Below, one piece after another: positions 49,042-61,472 of a DNA stretch of 64,000 nucleotides. The translations under genes were made by a program, and so were the position numbers. The notes beneath the pieces were generated by a model that was not told the DNA's origin, did not search any database, and saw nothing but the letters and a program-made list of their open reading frames with translations. Numbering within the stretch: position 1 is the first letter of the stretch; the number at the start of each line of letters is the position of its first letter. The stretch is from Dryococelus australis (Eukaryota; Arthropoda; Insecta; Phasmatodea; Phasmatidae). The stretch spans positions 232,801,178 through 232,865,177 of the forward strand of contig CM057009.1 in the NCBI GenBank assembly GCA_029891345.1, written 5' to 3'.

Positions 49042-52000
49042 TTACTCAGGTATTCGATAGTGCACCCAAGGTAAGGTTAATATTCCATCTGCCTCAATGT
49101 AATTCTTATCATCCATACCTGACAACACTACCTTTGGTACGCATTCGGTGTAGACTTGATGAGTATGCAAACAGAACTGATATTGGGTCCCCATTACCCT
49201 TGTGCAGTTTTCGAAGCAATGTAATCCTCGTACCTGAGTGATTGCAACACATTGAATTTTACACCCTTCGTCTTACGAATACATTGCCATTCGCAACAAT
49301 GTATACATAAAGAGCTTAAGACATAAACCCACAAAGTGTGTGATTATGTGCCCAGCACATTTATCTTTCATCACCCCGATGCGGCCTTTGTTTCTGTGGG
49401 GGAATCCTTGTGGGTTATAGAGCACGTAGTTCGATGTATCAAACCACACTTATAAATCCGGGGTAATTACTTTATGTATGTCATCACAAGCAACAGAATG
49501 ATATTAGGGAATCGATGTCACAATAGAGGATGTGCCAAGACAGCAGAAGAAATTTTGTACAAATGTATTGATATTGAAATTCATAGAATGTTACTGCCTC
49601 AGTGTTTTCCTGTGTATACCATATTTGTTCCATGTCATGAGTGTTAGAAGAAGTTTCTCATGCAAGCCGTTCGGGGTTACACCATTTTCTGGGGCCAAAG
49701 GCAGATCAGATAGTTTGTCATGGTATTCCTCCAGAAAAGACAGATCAACTTCTGCGAAAGAACAAGTGTCACCGTCAATCACCTTGTTTGCAAAATCCCA
49801 TGAAGAGAACACGCCAGTCTCAATCCGCTGGAAATTACCAATCGGAAGCATGGACCGCATTGTATGAATCTACATCCCATTGATAACGAAATAGCATGTA
49901 TATTTCGATGCCACACTGGGGTCGTAGACCTCACCCATGTACACATTTTTGGCTTCCACGTGTCTTTTTGAAACCTGGGTAATGCTGCCTTAAACCCCAC
50001 ATTCTACAAAAAGATACATCTCAGGATCAGTCAACAGCTCTAGCTGCGCACGTCTCATTGACGAAAAAGTGTTCCATGAAAGAGACGGAGCTGTGACATA
50101 CATGGCAGGGTCAAGACAGTAATGGGCCAAACATATGGTTCTGAAATTCTCAAAAACATCAGCCAGCAAACAAGTGTCCACACATAAGTAATGAATAGCA
50201 TGCTGCAGCAAGTTTATGCAGTTGAACACATCCCATGTTGTTTGGGAAATAGCACAATCCTCATTGCTAATGCATTCGCCTCTCATCACATTATGAAATG
50301 TGTCCTTTGGTCGGAGTGACTTGTACATCAGACTGTCTGGTGACCTAACAAGGACATAAGGAAACACTCTCTTCCATTTTGCCAGTTCGAACTGGTTGTT
50401 GTCTGGAAACATCGAGGGGGTGATACTCAATTGCACAGCTAGTAAATTGCCAGCCAAAGTTTCCAGAGAGGCGCTCAAGAATTGGAATGAATCAATAAAT
50501 CTTAACTTAAAATATTGCGCCTTTCCATTGCAATTGTTCCCATTGGGAATCTATTTTGTGATACATTTGAATTTCTCTAGGGTCATTCCAATCAATTGAA
50601 TTTTTCCAGGATATTCGATTACCATAGTTTCGTGGTGTAATGTTATGTGACATTCAGCCAAGGGCTTTATGAGAAGAGAGCATCGTAATTCTGCAGGTTA
50701 TGGAAAACAGCGACAAGTTGTTTTTTGGGCAGTCTGAAATTCAAGTTGCCCTTATTATGTACACTGCCTCTGATTTCGCCCATCAGATGGTCATTGTCGA
50801 CCATAATAGCAACTGTACCGAGCTTTTCTTTAAAAATGAGACAACTTTTCTGAGCCACTAACCTAGCTTCATCACCAGGGTTTTTTTTGGCTTCATCAGA
50901 ACAATGCCACTGTAAATTTCTGCAACCCACTTTGTAAGTTGAACTAATTTATCAACTAGTTTGTACATACAATCAGCACCCACAAACTCTAAATACTGAG
51001 ATAAAGGTGGATTATATGAACACACATACAAAATGCTACAAACATAGAATATGTTGGTTGATGGCAGTTGTATTACTTGTTTCATCATTAGGGAAGCAAG
51101 TGGACATGGGTTTCAGGCAACTTTCTCTGTCGCAATAGGCGATGAAACCCAATCTCTGCTGTTTGCTGTAATCTTTAAATTCCAAGTACTTGTCACTCCC
51201 AGTAGGGAAAGTACTGCGAATAGCCTTTTGTTGCTGGCAAAGAATACTGTGACATGTGAGTTTCTCCTCAGTTTGGAAATACTGAAGATATCGCTCAAAA
51301 ACAAATTTCTTGTTGGCTCTCTTACTCAGCTGACTACCAACCAGCTGTGACAAATTTCTAATGCATACAAAATGCAAATGACCAGCGTTTCCACTCTTGC
51401 GAATGGACAAAATATTCACATGTTTGTCATGGCATTCAGGAGAAATATGCATGGGTACTACAACCCAGCCCATTTAGCAAGTTTCGTCTATTATATTGCT
51501 ATCTTTGTCTACCACACAGTAGATATTGATAGAAATAGAATCGTTCTCATCGAACTTGCGAATATCCTGTATGACTACAGGTGTCGACAGACCTTCGATA
51601 TTCAAAACCTCCTGAGGTTTTGGATATGAAGTAATTCTCTTGGCATGTCGTGTGTCAGGAAACAAAGACGCTATGATGGCTTAGTGGAAACACATTCCCT
51701 CCGGGCAGTCCATAGCGACACAAGCAAGAAGATTGGAAATAAACTTGGTCAGTTTAGTGTGCGCACCATCGACGGTGAATGGCCTATATTGACTAACATG
51801 TGCATCAATGAACATCAACATTTGCAAATTCCAACTAGAACCACGCACACTAAACTCCTCAAGTCTGTTTGTGAGATAAGGAATGATGTCATCATCATAG
51901 ATTAAACCCACATTAGATAAATGGAGGACAGGGAGTGCTTTGCTTTGAAAAAAAATAGTCTTCCACCGTGAGGGATTTCAAGTACTTACCCACTACATAA

Positions 52001-52570
52001 ATGGATACTCTAACTGGGCGGGGTGATGCTATTATTAAGCTCAATAAAGGGAAAAACCAGAAAAATCTGCATCACACCCTAATTATTTGTTAAGTATCCA
52101 CACATCATTTAGTCTTCCTGCGAACGCCGGAGCCAATAACTGGTACATCAGGTCTGGCAAATCTTCCACTGAGGCTTGGGAATCGGAAAGGGAATTATTT
52201 TCCAGCTCCCTTGGCGAAATATCTCTAATCGACTCGAAAGTCGGTTGTAAAACAATTGGAGCAATCTCCGAATCACAAGAATCTTCCGAGTCTGGTAGAA
52301 ATAAGTCGTCATTCAAAAGGTCAACCTTCTCATGTTTGGTGGAAGCAGATATGTTTTGAACTTTTGTTTTGACAATCTCTCCATAAGCGAATCCGTGCTC
52401 GAATCGCTTAAGTAGAGGTCATCCTCCAATAGATTAACTCATGTCCGCTTAGTCGAAGGGACACTCTCTCGACAGCTTGTTTGTCTTTCCATCCGCAATT
52501 CCGAATCAGAATCGTCTACATAAAGATCTTCAAACAAGACAACAATACAGGATCGCTTACGCTCACCCAT
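49042..52570 (-). pseudogene. Decayed protein-primed type B DNA polymerase (Polinton/adintovirus type)
   Basis: Successive minus-strand segments, in several frames, follow the order of a DNA_pol_B_2 protein. 51681-51911 and 51474-51665 are the N-terminal part. 51036-51473 has a degraded zinc-finger-like site (FVFERYLQYF) and the phrase FIAYCDRES. 50667-50930 has FHNLQNYDALFS of the exonuclease region. 49990-50478 has LLADVFENFRTICLAHY and TAPSLSW. 49591-49860 has the pre-palm region. The palm motif C, YCDIDS, lies at 49508-49525 with both Asp kept. The tail with GRIGVMKD and CAGHIITHFVGL ends at a stop at 49042-49044. At least six frame changes or stops make it non-functional. No integrase, protease, ATPase or capsid relic was recognised nearby, so it is a solitary fragment. 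Confidence 0.88.
52083..52570 (-). pseudogene. Acidic N-terminal repeat region of the polymerase ORF
   Basis: A plausible start codon lies at 52568-52570. Three diverged repeats follow, with stops or frame changes between them: EDLYVDDSDSELRMER, DDLYLSDSSTDSLMER and DDLFLPDSEDSCDSE, spaced about 40 residues apart. This segment sits immediately upstream of the recognised polymerase blocks. Whether it was part of that protein or a separate small ORF is uncertain. Confidence 0.5.
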
Positions 52571-53060
52571 TTTCACATAACTTATAACTTGCTTTAGTTT
52601 CTCTGATATAAAAATTGCAACACCACAATAATTAAATTGAAGTCACCCCCTCATGAAAAAAAAGAAAACACTCTTAATAACTTACACACACATTCACACA
52701 CAATATAACTGCAAATATATTTTTATTAATAATACCCTAGACAAAAGGGGAATTTGTTTTTTTTTTTATTTTAAAACTTAATGTTTGTTGAGGAAAGACA
52801 GAAGCGAGAGCTGTGACTAAAAAAGGTAGTGAGTTCAAAATACCTTTAACGTGGACAAGAGGCAGGTAGCTAGCAGGCGAGAAGAAACAGAACACAATAG
52901 GGAATAAACAGGGCAAAGTCTGGCTTACCGGAAGGGCTGCATGCACGGTGAGGGTGAACAGTGAATTACGCGAGCATGTAACAAACAAGGCCGGTCCACA
53001 CATGCATGGGAGATGTGCACAGGGTAGAGCAGACAAGAGAATGGGAAGTCTAGTACACTA
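52571..53060. other. Unassigned DNA upstream of the polymerase relic
   Basis: No terminal repeat or further viral or Polinton gene was recognised. Confidence 0.4.
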
Positions 53061-53465
53061 AGTTGCCCCTAATGCCCGTGTGCGCCACTATCTGGCCGCT
53101 CTCCCCCTCCTGCGCCCGGCCGACAACCCCCACGTGCTCCCTTACCCCTCCCCAGCTCATAGCATATATCCTGCAAGTGGCTCTGCATAGTGCTAAGGGA
53201 TGGGAAAAGGAGAAACTTGGCACTTCCCCTCCTGCCCTGCCCTTCTCCCCTGCTGATGCACAAAGCCTCTGGTCGCACATGCGTGACAGCGGGAGGCAGA
53301 CTGGGCACTTCCCCTCCAACCCCTACCCACCACCTTGCCTCTCCGATGCAAAATTTCTTGTCAAGGAGCCCATCTCCAGTAATGAATTAACCATGCCTTG
53401 CGACCTGTCTCACCCTTGCCTTTCACAAGATTTTACTTTTTGCTTCAGGCACACGGTTTTAGTTT
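53061..53465. other. GC-rich patch with multi-frame open reading
   Basis: Several long frames on both strands (up to 134 codons) come from high C content. The phrase cacttcccctcc occurs twice (53221 and 53309), near gatgcaaa-type words, suggesting a two-copy duplication of roughly 90 bp. No protein domain is recognisable. Confidence 0.4.
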
Positions 53466-54224
53466 AGAATATAACAGTGACATTTAAACTCTCACTATTA
53501 CATTTCTGTTGGAGCACACTTTAAATGTTATTTTTGTGTGAGAAAATTTTTACATTTCTTAATGTGCTTTTTAAAATGATTGAATCTTACACCGTCAAAT
53601 ACATTTATGAAATTTTATACAGTGAAATCATTTACACCATCAAAAATACGTTCAACATTACACTGTAAAAATTATTTATGAAAATATTTTGCAGTAAAAT
53701 CATTTACACCATCAAAAAATATTTTTATAAATTTTTCGATAATAAGTTTAATAATGAAAGTTTTAGCAAGGGGAATTACTCTGTTACACTCAAAGCATTA
53801 AAAAAACTTGTATAAAATTCTAATATTTTACACTATAAAACTAAACATGCAATAATTTTCACAACTATACAATCATGCATTTCAGAGGTAAAATTGCCTG
53901 AAACTTAAAAATATTTGAAAATGTTCTCTCTTTCTCAGTTTCTCTCTCTCTCTCTCTCTCTCTTTCTCACTCGCATTTAGTCATCAATTTTGAAAACAAA
54001 ATGTTTTAAAATGAACTTTCCCAACCCCCCTCACATATAATTCAAAACATATAATTTGTTAAAAAACTCAAGGCCCATATAACCATCATCATAAATTATT
54101 CTCCAGCAACTCATACTGAACAAGATTGGGAGCTGAGATTATGCATCTCCCCTCATGCTTGGTGTGAGGGTTCATGCCTCATACACACAACATCACTCCC
54201 TTAAACATTTATTATAACTACATA
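53466..54224. repeat. AT-rich DNA with ttacaccatcaaaaa tandem and CT run
   Basis: At 53585-53740 the block atcatttacaccatcaaaaa recurs two to three times at about 65 bp. A (CT)n run lies at 53938-53965. No gene is seen. Confidence 0.55.
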
Positions 54225-54610
54225 AAACTAACAAAAATTTACACATATTTTCCCCTGCACTCACACTCGCAGTCATACACTCTCACTCACTCCTACCTAA
54301 TCACAATTTCTCAGAGTACTTCGCGATTTATTCTAGATATTTTTCACATACTTTTGCGAATATTTAAACAGTGAAAAGAGGCTTTAGGTATGTGTTATTG
54401 TCACAGCCTTATTCCATATAGTGCAATATGCTACTACTGGCGGTTCACCTCTCCTCTCAGCTCTGCTAAATAAACTCAAAAGTACATTAAAAAATTTCAA
54501 CTGGAATTAAATTTTTATCGCCTTTCCCTGCACTCACACTCACAGTCATATGCTCACACTCACACACTCAGTCATACTCTCTTACTCACACTCAATTATA
54601 GCCAAAACCC
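54225..54610. repeat. Direct repeat pair with cactcacactcacagtcata core
   Basis: 54250-54300 and 54530-54600 both carry ccctgcactcacactc.cagtcata followed by CA/CT-rich low-complexity sequence. The offset is about 285 bp. Confidence 0.65.
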
Positions 54611-54724
54611 ATCCTTAAACAACCACCTTTAAACATAGTTAAACAGCCTTAAACATAATTAAACACCCTTAAAATCTTAAAAATAACTAACCTAACAAAT
54701 ATTTAAGAGTGTGAAATGATTTCA

Positions 54725-54875
54725 TTCTATTTTAATGATTTTTAAAGAAATTTAATTCAGATGTAACAATTTTTAAAGAAATTTTATTCAGACATAACAT
54801 TTTTTAGAGAAAATTCATTCAAAAGAAACGATTTTTAAAGAAATTTCATTCATGTGTAACAATTTTTAAAGACCA
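54725..54875. repeat. Tandem repeat, period about 37 bp, four units
   Basis: The unit is atttttaaagaaatttyatt + cagatgtaaca with a few substitutions per copy. Confidence 0.85.
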
Positions 54876-55006
54876 ATCATTTAGGTTGATAAAAGTGTAT
54901 CGATTGCTGCTACAAAGAAAACAAAATGTAATATAGAATATAAAACAGGATGTGAAGATGACCATTAATAGAGCATTGATGAAAATGAACATCAATGTGA
55001 TGTAGT

Positions 55007-55225
55007 GCTGAAGTTGATGATGGCGATTTTCTCGATGCACTGACACGCCCCTCCAACATATTAGCTGCAATAAGCGACATGAAGAAAACAGAAGATGCCG
55101 AAAACACTGGTTACTTGTTTCTCGAAGACCCGAATGAACTTGTTGATAGACTCAGATATTTGATTACCCTTCAAAAATGCGGGGATATTAATACACATTT
55201 TCAAGAAATCTTCAATCATTTGTAA
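55007..55225 (+). pseudogene. 73-codon coding relic of an uncharacterised arthropod mobile-element protein
   Basis: The frame begins without a start codon. It contains DFLDALTRPSNILAAISDMK, then GYLFLEDPNELVDRLRYLI, and ends NTHFQEIFNHL with a stop at 55223-55225. The PNELVDRLRYLI block followed by a short helix resembles, from memory, the C-terminus of uncharacterised proteins repeated in arthropod genomes and thought to be mobile-element linked. The upstream stop at 54998 shows that the N-terminus is missing. Confidence 0.45.
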
Positions 55226-57045
55226 ACTGAAGTATCGGGTATATATCGCGTGAAGTGATTAACTGTGTTCTTCTGAAATTGTCATTACAAAATAACAATA
55301 AATTATATTACAAAAAAAATGGTTTCCTTTCTTTTTGTGTTTCGCACCCTTTTTCTCTCACAAGTTGGAGGTGGTTCTATGAAAACTCGACTATTAATGG
55401 AAAGATCTGCATAGAGAATAATAATAAATATGAGACGCCCTCTACCACAATGATTTCGGGTTACACAACTATGCCTAACTCACACATATTTTATATAACA
55501 AAGTAATATACTCTTGCCCAGAGATAGAGGGGCCTCGGTTTGGAATTTTTCACTTTTGGTGCGACGCTATTAAATTTAATACCCCGACCTTCATTCGCCT
55601 TACTGTGGCAGAGTGCTTAAATATAATACCAGGTAGCTAGGGGTAGTGTTAACCATTGACAAACTCACCACCGGCATATTAGGTTAACTTTTGGTTATTT
55701 ATGTGCTACTGTACATGCACATACATTCAAAAAATATATTTTTAAAATTACATCTTGTACACACTGATACTTGTAAATAGAAAGGCATATGCATAAAACA
55801 GTTGATAAATTTTTTTTTACAAATATTTCACAGCTTTCATGTAAAATGCCACTTGCGTTATACTGTTCTTACTAATAACATATATATTTATGATAAAACG
55901 TGAACGTAAAATGTTTTGCCCTTTCAAATGCCAACCAGTAAAAAGTACACAACAGTCGTGATCAAAATGGAAGAAATGCGGGAGTCATAGTTTGTGATGA
56001 TGCTGAAGCGATCTCAAATTAATTATTGTTACAAGTCCATAAATTTACTTCAAGGAAACCCGTCAATGACGCAATTGGGCATAAAGGTCAATGTGTTGAG
56101 ACAAGACTTCTGTGAACGAAGCCTACATCTTTCTCCGGCAGAAAAGACGTCACTTGCAGCAGCAAGGCAGCAGCCCCATACTTCAACTAGCGGGCCATGT
56201 CGTCCACCAAGTGCAGCTCGCTCAGCCAGCAACACTCGCTCGATCAGACAACAATTCCAGACCCGATGAATATTTTCCTTATATTTCAATGTGAATTCCG
56301 TACCCAGCACTTATGAAAAGCCCATGAAAGACAGAAAAAGTCTGTTCAAGAAAACAGTTGTTATTCACATGCCAGCGAATGACAGACACTATATTCACTC
56401 CAAGCCTCTAAAATATTGAACCCCCCGATCATTATTTGCCGGTTGTCACAGTGAAGTTCTTTCGTCAGCAGGTTCAACCAAAATCGCAAATTTATATTGC
56501 AAACACCGGCAAACACATTGCGACAAAAACACAGTTGGTCCCTTACAATATCACCACATGCCGCATCGGTGGCTCAAATCTTTCTCCTCGATCGTCAAAG
56601 TGCTACCCCTTCCTCACTGCTACCAGCGCCCATAAACGGAAGCCACCACAAACAAGAACGTTATAAAAATGTTAAAATACGAAACAGATTAAAACCAATA
56701 ATACCTTATGAATAAAATAGATTACTTTCGGAAACACTAAATGCAAAAATATAGAATACATAAATTAGATATAGAAAGTGTTCTACACCGGTACATAACC
56801 AAATAGCATAAAGAAATAATCCTAGTGCCAAATGCAGTAACAAAACTGATACAAACTTCGGAAAAAATCACTATATATATGTAAAGATACAACTAGTGAC
56901 GATGTTCTCGTCACAAAGACTTTAGTTTAAAAATGGATAGCTACATGACTGTAACATAAAATACTATGTTCTGTCGACATGTACACATTTGGAGACAGTT
57001 GGCGAACGAATGTAGTTTGTAAGCATATGGGTGGGCGCAAACCGG
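55226..57045. other. Unassigned DNA
   Basis: 56100-56660 has somewhat higher GC and frames of 60-90 codons without a recognisable domain. The rest is AT-rich. Confidence 0.35.
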
Positions 57046-57245
57046 TGGATTGATTGAAAGATCAATCGAAGGATTGAGATTGATCGAATGTTTGGGATTG
57101 ATCGAAGGATTTGGATTGATCAAAGGATTGGCATTGATTGCTGTGCATTGTGGAGGAGGATTACTAAGAATAGGGATTGATCCAATGATTGGTATTGGTC
57201 AAAAGTTTTGGATTGATCAAAGGATTGGCATCAGTCGCTGTGGAT
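57046..57245. repeat. ggattgatcgaa-type low-complexity tandem
   Basis: Roughly ten diverged units of 20-24 bp built on gattgatcgaaggattggga. It is followed by a gtggagcaggtggag-like purine-rich run to about 57420. Confidence 0.85.
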
Positions 57246-57835
57246 TGTGGAGTATGTAGCAGGTGTGGATCGATTGTGGAGCATGTGGAGCAGGTGGAGT
57301 CGACTGCAGAGCAGATTGTGGAACAGACTGTGAAGGATTGCTCTGGATTGGTGTGTGGGGTGGTGTATATTGGTTTGGATTGGTGTGGATTGGTGTGAAT
57401 TGATGATTGTGTTACAGATTGATTGGAAGATAACGATATTTATCGAAATATTGATGAAAAACAAGTCTTTAATTTTTTTATGTGGTTTTGGATTAAGTTT
57501 GGATTTTATAAAAAATTTTGGAATATCTTTTTGTGTTCAAGGTTATCCAAAAACAGTATGGCGGGTGGAGTGCGTCCCAACAAAATGAGCAAACGTGATG
57601 AGGGGTGAAGGCCTGCCGACTAATTAACCAATAAGAAACATTGGAAAGTGTAGGGGAATGTTAATACATTGGGATTGATTGAAGGGTGTCAGTCGTCTGG
57701 TGGACAAAGTGCTGTGGGTAACCTTTGTGAATGTAAGTTTTTAAAAACATTTTTAAAATAAATAAATTCTAATAATATATTTATTAAGTTTTTATTAATT
57801 CTTAGGGAATTTTTGGGTTTTCAGATCAATTCATG
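57246..57835. other. Unassigned DNA
   Basis: A continuation of ggattggtgtgg-type low complexity to about 57420, then ordinary AT-rich sequence. Confidence 0.4.
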
Positions 57836-58330
57836 ATTTCAAGGTCAAAGGTCACTAGGCAAGGGCGAAATGTCAAGGTCACTGGGGTCCAAGATAGTGG
57901 TAGTAGTTAGTAATGTATTATGCTCCCTGACTTTTATGAATTTATTCAATTTTTACCATTTTTATCGAGTTTTGGTTTTTAAGATCAGCCAAGGTCATGG
58001 TTTTAGGGTCAAGGTAATAGATCAAGATCAAGGTCACTTGGGTCTAGCGTGGTGGTTGGGTGACATCATAACATGGTGGCTACTGGGTTCCAGTCCCTCG
58101 ACCTCTCTAAGCCCAAACAGTTAATATTTAAATTTTATATATTTTTTTAACATTATTGTTTTAAACTGTTTTAAAATAATTGTTATTAATATTTAGGAAT
58201 TTTTTGATTTTTTTAAGGATTTTTGGGTTTTTTTTTGGAATTGTTGGGAATGTTTGGGTTCAAAGTCAAAGGTCACTGGGGTAAAGGTCAAGGTCACCTG
58301 GATCCAATATGGCGGCTAATATAGTTGACA
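57836..58330. repeat. Three diverged units rich in AGGTCA motifs
   Basis: Units near 57838, 57985 and 58258 each contain caaggtcaaaggtcactggg or variants, plus a tccaagatgg.gg line. They are separated by atttttgggttttt and cattttta lines. AGGTCA occurs in direct repeats spaced by one base (DR1) and as extended half-sites. Confidence 0.75.
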
Positions 58331-60578
58331 GAACCAGGTATAATAATTTGAAGAACTAATAAAATTGATCTTCTAGAAAATGAAAACCAAATTTATAAAG
58401 AAATAGTTAAGGGAAAGAATAAAATTATTAATAAAATGAAATCAAATCTTTTTTTACAGATACTCAATTCAAATTTTAAGTCCATGCTCTTTTGAAATTG
58501 TGTGAATCATATTCTGTTATTAGATGTCAGAGAAATAGAGTAAGAAGTCCATTAAATTAATTTCGAAACCAGTGCCGGAAATGTAAATTTAACATTTTGA
58601 ATACAATGCAAAATATACTAACTTATTTCCAATAATAAATTAAAATAAAATGTATTAAACTCTTTCCAAATTAAGTTGAAATTATTTATAAATTAATTTG
58701 AAGGTTTTACAGAACATAAATTGTTAAATAAAATTTAGAGAGTTCACGAATAATTAGAATTAGAATTATGTGATGAAAAATAAAATAATGGCGATAAGAT
58801 TTTAAAATCACTTACAATACATTTAAATATCTTATTTAAATCAATTTTTCATTCATAAAAAATTCTATTGTATAATTTCTTGGTGGAATAAAAATAAAAA
58901 AAAAAACCTTTATATTAAACTGGCATAAAACTGTTTTTATAACTACAATATATATATAAATTATATATATGCATTCATTATTATTATTAACAAAAAAATT
59001 ATGTGAATTATCAACATATAACCATTATTTATTAATTTTATATATTTTTGTTTAAAAACATTTTCAATTAAATATTAGCTACGATAATTAATTTCCGAAT
59101 ATTTAAATTAGTACGAATTCCCTTTTATTACTTTCTTGTTCATAACTTTTGAAATAAATGTAGGCGCATTATGCTGCAAATATTAATCAGTTTTAAATAT
59201 TTCAGTTAACCAGTTTGCCTAATCACCTTTCAAAATAGTTCATAACTATACAAATTCTGACAATATCTGCAATTTTATATTTTGTTTCCAAAATCATGAA
59301 TCTAAGTTTTCAAAATATGTTTTATCTTTATAACTTCTATAGTTTACAATTTTACTGTTGAATGTTTTGTATTATTATAATATTTTATTAAACCTTGTGA
59401 AATTTCTACCCCTTCATTAGTTTAATCCAAAACAATTTTTTCCGAATTCTATTATTAACGTAATATTAAATATTTCAAAAACACCAGGTGTAATTTCAAA
59501 AACTTCAATTAAAAATTAATTACATTTTTATAAATTCTTTTATATTGCTGTTGTTAATTTATTCCTATTATTAGTTTACAAATTTTTCGTAGTTATATTT
59601 TTATAAATTAGTTCTAATCCTCTGCAATATATTTACCAGATTTATCTGTAACGAGAATTGCAAAACCATATTTCGAACAAATTCATAATTGTTTAAATAG
59701 ATTTGTTTTGTTTATTTATTTTGCAATATAGTCTAAATGTATAGAATTCATTCCAAATAAATTATTTCTCCATAAATAGTCAATTCCAAAATAAATTACA
59801 TTTCTTCGAGGGATATTTATTAGTTCCTATAATTCATCAATCTTCTCCATGTAGCAATGTTTTAAAGGTTAATTTTTCTAGGTTGACATACTCAACAAAT
59901 ACTTTCTGAACAATTATCATCTTTTCTATTTTATAATAATTTTGGATAATATTTGCAATAACTTCCTTACATTTCGAACACCTAGTATTATTTAAAAAAA
60001 ATTAATTAATTAAATAAATAAAAAATTAATAAATTACGCATAATCACGGAGTAGACAACAATTCCACATGACCAAGAATATGCATGTCGCCAGTAGTACC
60101 AACTAATTTCCGATACAACCAATTCTGTTCACCAAGATCTATCTTCATCTTCTTATGTGCATACATAGATCATTATGATCCCTTTAACATGCACGAAAGG
60201 AGTAATTATGTTTGTTAAGTTGGAGGATGGAGTGTTTATGTTGGCCAACATGTTTGCACTTGTGTGTGTGTGTGTTGCATGTAACAGGATTTTCTTATCA
60301 GTTGCTATAGTGCATTGCGCTTGGTTGTAACCGGAACTTGTTTATCGCCCGGAAGTACATCCGGTGATAAGGTAGAATTGTTTTTCAATCCGTGATTATG
60401 TGTTATGTATTTTTTATGGATTTCCGTGATAATGTGTAATTTACTTTTTATAAATAAATGTTTTGTAGGTACCAAGGAAGACGTTGAGCCGTTGTACAAT
60501 GTAAGTAGTGGTACTTTACATTTTTATGTGCAATGTCATGAGTAGTTTAAGCGTACACGGTCATTTTCATATAACGAT

Positions 60579-60581
<3 letters not shown>
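58331..60581. other. Very AT-rich gene-free stretch
   Basis: 58330-60050 is about 80 percent A+T, with no frame longer than about 60 codons and no recognisable repeat. 60060-60580 is more balanced and includes a short tgtgtgtgtg run, with no gene. Confidence 0.6.

Positions 60582-60655
<74 letters not shown>
60582..60655. repeat. (TA)n microsatellite
   Basis: 37 TA units. Confidence 0.97.
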
Positions 60656-60659
<4 letters not shown>

Positions 60660-60752
60660 AAAATGTTTAACCAATTTTATAAAATACACTATTTTGAAAG
60701 TAATTTGATTCCCATTTTTTTTTTACCACAAACGGCTTCGCAAAAAAGTATA

Positions 60753-61394
60753 ATGATGGTGTATGTTCTCTATCGCGTATCCAGTACTACAATGGAAAGG
60801 CAGTGCACGGGTTGTAGCGTCATTGAATGCTCACAGCATTTTTGGAAGAAGCCAAGAGAAAGTGGTGATAATTTTGTAACTCACGATATTCTGGCTCCGG
60901 TAACAGACTGTCAAAAGTGTGGTCGCGGTCCTGCCAAGTTAGTTTTGAACAAGGGAGTGTTCTACTGGTGCCGAAGACGTGATTCAGATGGTATCAAGTG
61001 TAATTATAAATTGTCTACCATGACAGGCACTTTTCTCGATCAATCCAAACTATCGCTGCAAAAAATCCTCAAGTTAATTTTGCTGTGGTGCTTGCTTAGA
61101 GACCCACGCCAACGTGCATTAATGGAAGAAATTCGATGCTCCGCCAAGACTGTCGTCGAGTGGTCGACTTTCTGCATATAAGTATGTATCAACTGGCTAT
61201 ATCTAATCGACAGCGCATAGGTGGGTCCGGTACCATAGTAGAAATCTACGAATTGAAGCTGGGAAAGATGTAAAACCGCAAGGGCCATAAAGTTGAAAGA
61301 CAGTGGGTTTTTCAGCGGAGTTCAGCGCCACGATCCATCAAAATTCTTCTCGGTGCCAACCAGCAGATGAAATGCCAGCACACTTACCAAGGTC

Positions 61395-61472
<78 letters not shown>

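Noticed and set aside
53063-53467. 134-codon Pro/Ser-rich frame
   Set aside because: It lies in a C-rich patch with frames open on both strands. No domain or codon pattern is seen.
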